A stretch of 10,386 nt of DNA from Mycoplasmatota bacterium (GTDB lineage Bacteria > Bacillota_I > Bacilli_A > Izemoplasmatales > Izemoplasmataceae). The stretch spans positions 1-10,386 of the forward strand of contig JAFLJX010000020.1 of assembly GCA_022712785.1 (NCBI GenBank), written 5' to 3'. The notes below the pieces were generated by a model. The model searched no databases. It saw only the letters and a program-made list of their open reading frames with translations, and was not told the DNA's origin. Positions 1 through 6,920 of this stretch are shown here, piece after piece. A program made the position numbers and the translations under genes. Position 1 is the stretch's first letter. Each line of letters begins with the position of its first letter.

Positions 1-2
1 AA

Positions 3-2159
3 AATACATGGAACATAAATAATGAATTCTCAATAAATCAATATGTGGGTGAATCACTACTAGATTTATCATTGATTCATGTAGAAGATTTTGATGGTAA
101 TGACATTACTTCTTATATTGAAATTGAAGGAGATTACGATCTTACTTCTATTGGAAATTATGATGTGACTCTTTCTGTTTTTGACGATGTTGGAACATTT
201 AGTTCAGTTAATGTCAATTTAAATGTCCTTGAATTAACTTGTGAAATGGATAATACCCAAGACAAATGTTTTATTAATGTCGAAAGTATTTCGTTCACTA
301 GTGAATCTCAAGTTTTAGATACTGTTTACATCAATGATTTTATAAATCTAAACTGGAATATATTCCCTTTAGACGCCGGTAACACTGCAACAATTAATAC
401 TTCAAGTAATGAACTTGTAGCTACAGTTACTCCGTCAGGTTTTGTGTTTGGAGTAAGCAAAGGTACCACAGTAATTACTATCAAAACTGTTGATGGTAAT
501 TACGTTTTAACTAAAACAATCACTGTTCTTGAAAAAGACTGTATCCAAGACCCAACTCAAGAAAAGTGTGTTGCTGAATATTTATCTGATGATACTAGAG
601 TAATTGTGCTACCTAATGAAAACATTAGTGGCACACAATACAATGAAGTATATATGAACAATGATGTTTACTATCAAATATATGTTAGAACATATGCTGA
701 TAGTGATGATAATAATGTGGGAGATCTTCAAGGAATTATTGACAACTTACCTTACCTTGCAAGTTTAGGTGTTGGGGGTATATGGTTAATGCCTATTATG
801 GAATCAAGATCAACACACGGATATGAAGTTGACGATTATTATAGCGTTGACAGTGAGTATGGAACTCTACAAGATTTTAAAAACTTAGTTGCAGCAGCAA
901 GATTAGTAGACATAGATATAATAATTGATTTAGTTATTAATCATATAGGAGCGTCAAGTGACATCTTCCAAGATGTTCTTAAAAATGGTGTTTACAGCGA
1001 TTATTATGATTGGTTCACATGGATAGATAATTCTGATTCAAGATACGGAACATCAGGTTCTTGGGGACAAAATATTTGGTATAGACCTATTGATCAATGG
1101 TATTCAGATCACATGGGATTTAGTATGCATGCATCATTGTTTGATAAATATTATGCTGCTTATTTCTCAGAATGGATGCCTGATTTAAACTTCCAAAACC
1201 AAGATGTTATAGACTACATTTATGATGTAGGAACATGGTGGATTGAAGAAACCGGACTTGCCGGATTCAGAATGGATGCTATTGCCCATATATTTGGTGA
1301 AAACGAATATTTAAGTGTACCAAATAATACTCAAGCCAACATAGACTTCTTAACGGGTTTCAAAAATCACTTAGAAATTGCTAATCCAAATATATACATT
1401 GTTGGTGAAGCCTGGACAAGTTATCAAGAATATGCAAAATATTATGAATCAGGAATTTCAGCTTTTAATTTTGAAGCTAGCTACAGAATTATAGATTCTA
1501 TAAACGGAACTCTTAGTTATAGCTATTCAGAATCATTAAATCAGATTTATTCTGAAATCAAAAAATATAACCCAAACTTTATTGATGCACCATTTTTAAG
1601 AAACCATGATCAACCAAGAATCTCCACAGTCTTTAGGGATGATCCAAGAGAACTTAAAATGGCAGCTGAAGCTGTGTTATTCTTACCTGGAAACCCATAT
1701 ATATATTACGGCGATGAAGTTGGAATGCTTGGAGAAAGAACATATATGATTTGGGGAGAATATTATAATAATATATTCACTAACTTCGAAGATGCGAGTT
1801 TAGATACCGTTAGTGAACAATTAGTTAATCCAGATTCTTTATTAAATTCCTATCTAGATATCTTAGAAGCCAGAACCAATAGTCTTGCATTAATGTATGG
1901 TGATTTTACACCATACACAAGTACTGGACTTGATGGTTATTATAGAGTATTTGAAAATGGAGAAGATAAAGAATTAGTAATAGTAATTCATAATTTCAGT
2001 TCTATTACATACAGACAAATACCTAGTGAATTTACGAGCTATGAAATACTATATAACTCTTATGATAATAATTTAGGTGGAATATCACCTAAAGGAACAA
2101 TAGTTTTGAAATTACCGTGGGAATTGCTTAATACCTTAGTGAACACTCCACTTAACTAG
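3..2159 (+). CDS. Secreted GH13 alpha-amylase family enzyme with N-terminal Ig-like domains (5' partial)
   Basis: Hydrolyses alpha-glucosidic bonds in starch- or maltodextrin-like glucans, presumably outside the cell. The frame is open to the left edge, so the GTG at 45 is not a convincing start; the true start and signal peptide lie upstream. Numbering from that GTG: an Ig-like domain (about 1-63), a C-x8-C linker (66-75), a BIG2-like Ig domain (76-163), a second C-x8-C linker (166-175), then the GH13 barrel (about 205-610) and a C-terminal beta domain. Barrel motifs: Ca-binding-like loop D219-x-D-x-N-x3-D227; region I DLVINH (295-300); region V MPDLN (378-382); region II GFRMDAIAH with nucleophile D411; region III GEAW with acid/base E455; region IV NHD with D522. 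MPDLN in region V is the signature described for subfamily GH13_36, intermediate between oligo-1,6-glucosidases and neopullulanases. All catalytic residues are present, so it should be active. No C-terminal sorting signal or membrane anchor is visible. It converges on the transport operon; exact substrate is unknown. Confidence 0.93.
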   Translation, partial: NTWNINNEFSINQYVGESLLDLSLIHVEDFDGNDITSYIEIEGDYDLTSIGNYDVTLSVFDDVGTFSSVNVNLNVLELTCEMDNTQDKCFINVESISFTSESQVLDTVYINDFINLNWNIFPLDAGNTATINTSSNELVATVTPSGFVFGVSKGTTVITIKTVDGNYVLTKTITVLEKDCIQDPTQEKCVAEYLSDDTRVIVLPNENISGTQYNEVYMNNDVYYQIYVRTYADSDDNNVGDLQGIIDNLPYLASLGVGGIWLMPIMESRSTHGYEVDDYYSVDSEYGTLQDFKNLVAAARLVDIDIIIDLVINHIGASSDIFQDVLKNGVYSDYYDWFTWIDNSDSRYGTSGSWGQNIWYRPIDQWYSDHMGFSMHASLFDKYYAAYFSEWMPDLNFQNQDVIDYIYDVGTWWIEETGLAGFRMDAIAHIFGENEYLSVPNNTQANIDFLTGFKNHLEIANPNIYIVGEAWTSYQEYAKYYESGISAFNFEASYRIIDSINGTLSYSYSESLNQIYSEIKKYNPNFIDAPFLRNHDQPRISTVFRDDPRELKMAAEAVLFLPGNPYIYYGDEVGMLGERTYMIWGEYYNNIFTNFEDASLDTVSEQLVNPDSLLNSYLDILEARTNSLALMYGDFTPYTSTGLDGYYRVFENGEDKELVIVIHNFSSITYRQIPSEFTSYEILYNSYDNNLGGISPKGTIVLKLPWELLNTLVNTPLN
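225..569 (+). repeat. Duplicated VLE-x2-C-x2-D-x-T-Q-x-K-C linker in the amylase gene
   Basis: Two short protein repeats lie exactly 100 residues (300 nt) apart: VLELTCEMDNTQDKC (codons 225-269) and VLEKDCIQDPTQEKC (codons 525-569). Each closes an Ig-like domain. The four cysteines at 66, 75, 166 and 175 are the only cysteines in the visible protein, so each repeat probably forms a small disulfide loop outside the cell. At DNA level the copies are well diverged, so this is an old module duplication and not a recent tandem repeat. The repeat unit is best read as Ig-like domain plus linker. Confidence 0.75.
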
Positions 2160-2220
2160 TTTGAAGAGGGAGTTTTCTTAAACAATGTTGATAAAAAGTG
2201 AAAATATTAGACGTAAATAT

Positions 2221-2272
2221 AAAGGAGCACAACTACTAAAATTGTAGTTGTCGCTCCTTTTTTTTATTTTTT
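2221..2272. terminator. Bidirectional intrinsic terminator between convergent units
   Basis: The left arm AAAGGAGC-A-CAACTAC (2221-2236) pairs with GTAGTTG-T and GCTCCTTT (2244-2260): 16 base pairs with a single bulged C (2252) and a 7-nt loop. On the + strand it runs into two T8 blocks separated by one A, a textbook rho-independent terminator for the amylase gene ending at 2159. On the - strand the same hairpin is followed by TTTATATTT, a weaker but plausible U-rich tail, so it can also end the transport operon whose last stop is at 2310. The remaining intergenic bases (2160-2220 and 2273-2309) show nothing else. Confidence 0.9.
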
Positions 2273-2309
2273 TTATCATTTTGATACATACAAGATTTGT
2301 TGCTTACTT

Positions 2310-3476
2310 TTATTCTCCTGTAATTCCTGATTTATCAATACTTTCAATAAAGTATCTTTGTACGATTCCATACATAACTACCAATGGAACAATAGATAAC
2401 ATAGTTCCGGCAAATGCTTTTGATTCCGTAAAATCTACATTTACAACATCACTCCCAGCCGAGTAATCAGCCGCGGCTCCCCAGGCTTCCTGGAGACCTT
2501 GAAGTAACATAGGTATTGTTTTAATATTACCATTTAAATAAATATTTGTTAAAAACATTTCATTCCAATTTACCGCAAATCCATAAGTTAATGAAATAAC
2601 TAAAGCAGGAACTGCCATAGGCAATGCGATTCTAAAGAATATAGTTAATGTATTAGCTCCATCAATATATGCACTTTCCTCTATTTGAGCTGGCATCATT
2701 TTAAAGAATTGATAGAATATTAGGATGAAGAATGTGGCCTGTAATCCTTGTCCAAAGAACGAAGGCATCCAAAGTGCAAACATTGTACCTTTTATTCCAA
2801 TGGTGTTATACAGCATGCTTCTAGGCATGAATAACAAGGTTTTAGGCAAACCATACACTAACAACATCAACATCATAATTAATTTTTTACCTTTAAACTT
2901 AAATCTAGCAAGTCCATATCCAATGATAGCACTACTAAATACAGTGACAACAGTTTGTGATCCAGCAACATATAAACTATCAACATAACTAATAGGTAAA
3001 ATCATAATAACCATTACTAAAAGTGTACTAAGATAAAATAATCTTTTTCTGCTTTCCACATATAACCCACCAAATATTACTGTCAAAGGAATTATTCCGA
3101 AAATGACAAGTAATTTTCTTAATTCAACAGGATACATAACATCTGTGAATGATGCTTTATTTGATATAACATCAATAACTGTTTTATAATATAATTCATC
3201 TAATCTAAGACCGTTAATGGCGAATATATAGTTTCTATAATAAACGCCTGAAGGTATCCATAAAATAGTACTATCCACTAAATCTGTATTAGACATTAAA
3301 CTAATCATAAACATGTAAAATAATGGATAAATAAATACAAAAGCAAAGGTAATAGATAAAAAGTAAATAGCTATCTTAAATAATAATCCATTCCCATTAC
3401 CATTCCCAATCATGTGTTTTTTCCATGTTGGCAACTTGTTTCTAATATTTTTTTTATATTCATTAAATTTTTTCAT
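2310..3476 (-). CDS. MalG-like carbohydrate ABC transporter permease with extra membrane insertion
   Basis: Inner-membrane subunit of a CUT1-type sugar importer, pairing with the MalF-like product of the preceding gene. The BPD_transp_1 core is clear: a first membrane helix at about 33-61, then after about residue 166 five more helices, and the cytoplasmic coupling loop EES-x2-IDGAN around 266-275 (EAA motif, which contacts the ATPase), followed by the conserved LP. At 388 residues it is about 100 longer than usual MalG-type proteins (roughly 270-300). The excess lies mainly at about 95-165, between the first and second core helices, and contains two additional hydrophobic helices (about 120-139 and 143-163). 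The N-terminal cytoplasmic tail has a GNGNGNG tract (24-30). The ATG lies 1 nt after the previous stop; AAGAAAGGA, inside the end of the previous gene and 13 nt upstream, can serve as ribosome binding site. It is the last gene of the operon. Confidence 0.93.
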   Translation of the reverse strand: MKKFNEYKKNIRNKLPTWKKHMIGNGNGNGLLFKIAIYFLSITFAFVFIYPLFYMFMISLMSNTDLVDSTILWIPSGVYYRNYIFAINGLRLDELYYKTVIDVISNKASFTDVMYPVELRKLLVIFGIIPLTVIFGGLYVESRKRLFYLSTLLVMVIMILPISYVDSLYVAGSQTVVTVFSSAIIGYGLARFKFKGKKLIMMLMLLVYGLPKTLLFMPRSMLYNTIGIKGTMFALWMPSFFGQGLQATFFILIFYQFFKMMPAQIEESAYIDGANTLTIFFRIALPMAVPALVISLTYGFAVNWNEMFLTNIYLNGNIKTIPMLLQGLQEAWGAAADYSAGSDVVNVDFTESKAFAGTMLSIVPLVVMYGIVQRYFIESIDKSGITGE

Positions 3477-3477
3477 A

Positions 3478-4605
3478 TTATCTAACCCGTCCTTTCTTAT
3501 TTGATTTATCTTTAGTTAGAAAGAATAGTACAGCGATAATTATCATTTGAACCGAAGCATATACAAGAGCCATGGCTGATGCGTATCCTTCTTTTTGTGA
3601 TGAATTGTTACGGGCTATGAAGATCATTGAGTTAATTGGATTCCCATCAAAGTTAGCTAAGAATACAACAATAAATATGATTGATACACTTATAGCTGGA
3701 TAAATCGCAGGTAACACAATTTTCCAAAAGATACTCCAACTATTAGCTCCGTCAATCGAAGCTGCCTCGTATAAACTTTTATCAACCTTTTGAAGCATAG
3801 CCAGGAAGATTAGGATAGGAACACCACAATACCATAATATTTCAATTAATAATTCAAATAGTCCAACGAATAAACTTAAAGCAAATGTCGGAATAATAGT
3901 GTTAAGAACATCTAATACAAAGAAACTTAATTCAATATTCATGCCACCATAATTACTCATATTTTCAAGTAGCTCACCATTCAAGATAATTATTGGAAGG
4001 AAGAATACCATTCTAAATAATCCTTTCCCTTTAATATCCTGGTTTAATAACATTGCGATAATTATTGATAATGCAATAATAACTGGACTATACAATAAAA
4101 CCCTAACAATGAAGTTTTGTAGTTCTATTACAAAATCAATATCAATAAATAGAACCCTATCAAAGTTTTGGAATCCAACCCACCTATATGTGTAATCAGT
4201 TTGAAACTGATTAACAATATTAAAACTCATAAATACTACCTTACCAAATGGATATAACACAAGTGCTAAAACTCCAATAATCCAAGGTGAAATAAATAGA
4301 TGACCAGTCAATGCTCTTTTTTGAATAAAGGTTGCATTATGCCATCTCTTTTTAATAAAATTATCAATCTGTTTATAAATCCATGCAAATATAAAGATTA
4401 ATAAAACATAATACAGTGCAACTCTAACTACTCTAAATTTTTCTGAGAAGTAAACTCGTTTGATAAACACAAAAAAATTAACAATATGTTTCCAAATAAA
4501 AGCAAATACATATTCTATCTTATCAATAATAAATCCTAATCCTTCTCTAATAATGTTAAAAATATTAACAAAAAATTCTTTAACTTTCACTAAAAAATTC
4601 TTCAT
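3478..4605 (-). CDS. MalF-like sugar ABC transporter permease with N-terminal extension
   Basis: Membrane subunit of the second CUT1-type importer, partner of the downstream MalG-like protein. The usual MalF/LacF-like body starts near residue 98 with the FISPWIIGVLALVLYPFGKVV helix region and ends after a last helix at about 345-364. The EAA coupling loop is LYEAASIDGAN (278-288), followed by FWKIVLP. Upstream is an atypical extension of about 97 residues: residues 1-55 are rich in F, I, V and K in an amphipathic pattern suggesting a helix lying on the membrane surface, then a hydrophobic helix at about 59-76 and a basic segment before the core. The ATG overlaps the stop of the DUF5696 gene by 4 nt (ATGA) and has an excellent GAGGTGAT ribosome binding site, which supports this long start over an internal one. 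Sugar specificity cannot be read from the sequence. Confidence 0.92.
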   Translation of the reverse strand: MKNFLVKVKEFFVNIFNIIREGLGFIIDKIEYVFAFIWKHIVNFFVFIKRVYFSEKFRVVRVALYYVLLIFIFAWIYKQIDNFIKKRWHNATFIQKRALTGHLFISPWIIGVLALVLYPFGKVVFMSFNIVNQFQTDYTYRWVGFQNFDRVLFIDIDFVIELQNFIVRVLLYSPVIIALSIIIAMLLNQDIKGKGLFRMVFFLPIIILNGELLENMSNYGGMNIELSFFVLDVLNTIIPTFALSLFVGLFELLIEILWYCGVPILIFLAMLQKVDKSLYEAASIDGANSWSIFWKIVLPAIYPAISVSIIFIVVFLANFDGNPINSMIFIARNNSSQKEGYASAMALVYASVQMIIIAVLFFLTKDKSNKKGRVR

Positions 4606-6920
4606 GATATCACCTCGTATCCTGACGCAGAAACTTCAACAGATCCCACAGTAACATCAAAATCATTATAGTTTATTATTATTTTAATTCCCGTATCATA
4701 TTCAACTAATACAATTCCTTCTCCAATGAATGAATGATCAATCATTTCACTTCCAATTGAACTTGTAAGTCCATCATTAATGAATTCATAATAATCACTT
4801 ATTCTTCTTGATAAAACATCATATTCACTAATATATACATTACTTGAATTAGTCTTTTTTAAATCATACGCAGATCCACCAGTTAATACATAACTTGGGA
4901 AAACACCATATTCAACTAGTCTTAATAAAGAAACGGTTTCGTCACTCACAAAATTTAAATATGGTGAATACATATCAACATATCCTCCAATAACCAATTG
5001 TAAGAATGGAATAGATGCCATCGTGAAACTAAAATCAGTTGAAGAAATCGGTGTATCGTAATACTCGTTTACATACTTATACAGATAAGCATCAGGTAAA
5101 TATAAATTTGTCGTAATTTCTTTTTCTTCAAAATATTTAAGTGTTTTAAATATCTCTTCCATATTTTGATTGCTATAAACTACCTCATCATCATAATGAG
5201 TAAATACAGCTCTATCTAATCCAGCTAAGCTAATTGCTTCAACTCCATATTTATCAAAATCTTTATAATCATCTTTAGCGAATTGTTCGTAATAACTAGG
5301 ACTAGTTGCGTAATGCGAAATGAACATCCATGATAATTCAATATAATATATCTCGCGTTTACTCAATGTTTGAGCGTGTGATCTTGAATACACTTCGTAA
5401 TTTCTTGTATAATCACTGTAATAACTAAATTTGATATTATTTTCATCAAAGAAACTAATCATCTTCCCAAATTCCTTACTACCACCTAGTTTTCTAATAA
5501 TATCAAATCTATAAGAATCCTCACTCATATTATATGTTTTGAGCGATGTAATTATATTTTTATATCCATCCTCTTTCATATTAGTAAGGGTTTCAGTTAT
5601 TTCTTCATACTTAGTAACTGTTTGAGCTTTAGTAGATAAAATTCCTGTAGTAATCTCAGAACCAATGAAATCTACTTTTGTAGGTGTTTCATCGTAGTTT
5701 ATTCTTCTTGTGTCACCAAGTAATCCATTATCAATCAAATAACTTTGATATGTTTTAGCCATACCAACATAGTCAGCTTCATCTCCACTTAAAAAAATAT
5801 ATCTCTGACTTAAATCATATTCATTAGGATTCTCTTGGAAAGATATTCTATATTGATCCTCATTAGCACGTGATTGATATTGTTCATAAGATTCACGATA
5901 CTTATAACTGAAATAAGTACTATAGTAATCATTTATTAATCCTGTAGATTTAAATTTTATTTCAGCATAGTTAGCACCAGATTCACTAATTACAAAGAAC
6001 CCTGTATTACCCACATCATGAACCATACCATAAACAGGCATAGTAACTCGAGATACAGGTTTAACAGTTATAGCTCTTCTTCCAAAAGTAGGAGAAAGAT
6101 AACCTGAATCTTCACCATATACTTGTAAATCAAATGAAGCTTTTATTTCAGGGTCTGATTCTAAACTTATCAAAGCACCAGAACCATCAGGTACAAAGAC
6201 ATACCCATCAGCTTCAGAAACTGTAGAACCAAAATATGGAAACAATACAATATTTCTTAAAATAAAGAATTGTTCATCAGATCTCCAAATATTAGGATTA
6301 TATTCTTCAACAGAATCTCTAGGTATATCAACAACAAGATTTCCATCAATAATACTTACATGAACATCAAATTTAATCATCAATTCAGGATGAGAAAAAT
6401 CAACTTCAGCAATAAATCCAGTACTGTTATATCTAATCCTTGAACTAGCTACTCTTTCATCACCAGCATAAATACCTTCTTCATATACAGATCTTTCACC
6501 TAAATACGATTGAGCAATCGGAGTACTCTCTTTATATAGTCCAATCGAAACACCCGATTTTATAGGGTTTGTAATTGCTTCACTATCCCCACCAAATGAG
6601 TCATTAAAATTATAAGAAGAATATACATATCCGTTAGCTTTAACTCTAACAGCTATAGCCAAAGTTTCTTCTTCTAAATATAATTCAATATCGCTATCTT
6701 CAGCTACAAATGTAAATGATTCAGGAATCACTTCATCATATACAACTTTTTCTTTTTCTTCAATTTCAATATAAGTATTCGATTCAAATTCGATACCATT
6801 TAATGAATTACCATATAAAACTTCATAATCAATTTCATCTGCGGATACTGCTTTAACAAATATAAATAGTCCAACAACAGTTAAGGGAACTACTAAAAAC
6901 AATAGTATTTTATTCATCAT
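4602..6920 (-). CDS. Secreted DUF5696-family protein, possible glycoside-hydrolase-like fold
   Basis: I recognise this as a DUF5696 protein, a family found next to CUT1 sugar permeases and YIP1 proteins in Bacillota; its activity is not established to my knowledge. Residues 5-22 form a hydrophobic signal segment followed by AVSA (24-27), a plausible signal peptidase site, so it acts outside the membrane, released or held by an uncleaved anchor. Residues about 60-380 look all-beta. Residues about 380-710 alternate predicted strands and helices as in a TIM barrel (for example VDFIGSE 416-422, NIKFSYYSDY 495-504, TNLYLPDAY 604-612, LVEYGVFPSYVLTGG 668-682). The tail (about 733-772) is again beta (GIVLVEY, IKIIINYNDF). 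This order resembles beta-sandwich/barrel/beta-sandwich glycoside hydrolases, hence a carbohydrate-active role is inferred, not shown. The gene starts at tandem ATGs overlapping the YIP1 gene stop by 4 nt, and ends overlapping the next permease start by 4 nt. Confidence 0.85.
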   Translation of the reverse strand: MMNKILLFLVVPLTVVGLFIFVKAVSADEIDYEVLYGNSLNGIEFESNTYIEIEEKEKVVYDEVIPESFTFVAEDSDIELYLEEETLAIAVRVKANGYVYSSYNFNDSFGGDSEAITNPIKSGVSIGLYKESTPIAQSYLGERSVYEEGIYAGDERVASSRIRYNSTGFIAEVDFSHPELMIKFDVHVSIIDGNLVVDIPRDSVEEYNPNIWRSDEQFFILRNIVLFPYFGSTVSEADGYVFVPDGSGALISLESDPEIKASFDLQVYGEDSGYLSPTFGRRAITVKPVSRVTMPVYGMVHDVGNTGFFVISESGANYAEIKFKSTGLINDYYSTYFSYKYRESYEQYQSRANEDQYRISFQENPNEYDLSQRYIFLSGDEADYVGMAKTYQSYLIDNGLLGDTRRINYDETPTKVDFIGSEITTGILSTKAQTVTKYEEITETLTNMKEDGYKNIITSLKTYNMSEDSYRFDIIRKLGGSKEFGKMISFFDENNIKFSYYSDYTRNYEVYSRSHAQTLSKREIYYIELSWMFISHYATSPSYYEQFAKDDYKDFDKYGVEAISLAGLDRAVFTHYDDEVVYSNQNMEEIFKTLKYFEEKEITTNLYLPDAYLYKYVNEYYDTPISSTDFSFTMASIPFLQLVIGGYVDMYSPYLNFVSDETVSLLRLVEYGVFPSYVLTGGSAYDLKKTNSSNVYISEYDVLSRRISDYYEFINDGLTSSIGSEMIDHSFIGEGIVLVEYDTGIKIIINYNDFDVTVGSVEVSASGYEVIS
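4609..4616 (-). promoter_or_regulatory. Strong ribosome binding site fixing the extended MalF-like start
   Basis: On the - strand GAGGTGAT stands 3 nt before the ATG at 4605 and can pair over 8 nt with the 16S rRNA 3' end. It lies within the final codons of the DUF5696 gene. Its quality argues that the unusual N-terminal extension of the permease really is translated. Confidence 0.75.

Noticed and set aside
45..47. GTG as the start codon of the amylase gene
   Set aside because: The frame continues open to position 3 without a stop and encodes Ig-like sequence, there is no ribosome binding site, and no signal peptide follows. The gene is cut by the window.
2248..2466. Small + strand reading frame of 72 codons
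   Set aside because: It starts inside the terminator stem and then runs antisense to the conserved 3' end of the MalG-like permease gene; no ribosome binding site or family resemblance.
2725..2988. Small + strand reading frame of 87 codons
   Set aside because: Wholly antisense to the conserved core of the MalG-like permease; explained as a shadow of that gene.
2982..3179. Frameshift or misassembly as explanation for the permease insertion
   Set aside because: The frame is continuous through normal core motifs on both sides, and the inserted residues form plausible helices with composition like the rest of the protein.
3387..3407. ATTCCC/ATTACC-like short DNA repeat as a regulatory or slippage element
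   Set aside because: It encodes a GNGNGNG tract in the permease N-terminal tail with mixed codon third bases; only about three units, in frame, with no sign of length variation visible from one sequence.
4460..4654. Small + strand reading frame of 64 codons
   Set aside because: Antisense to the start of the MalF-like permease and the end of the DUF5696 gene; the composition mirrors those genes.
6915..6917. Second ATG of the tandem ATGATG as DUF5696 start
   Set aside because: The first ATG is better spaced (11 nt versus 14 nt) from AAGGGAG and gives the usual 4-nt overlap; the difference is one residue.
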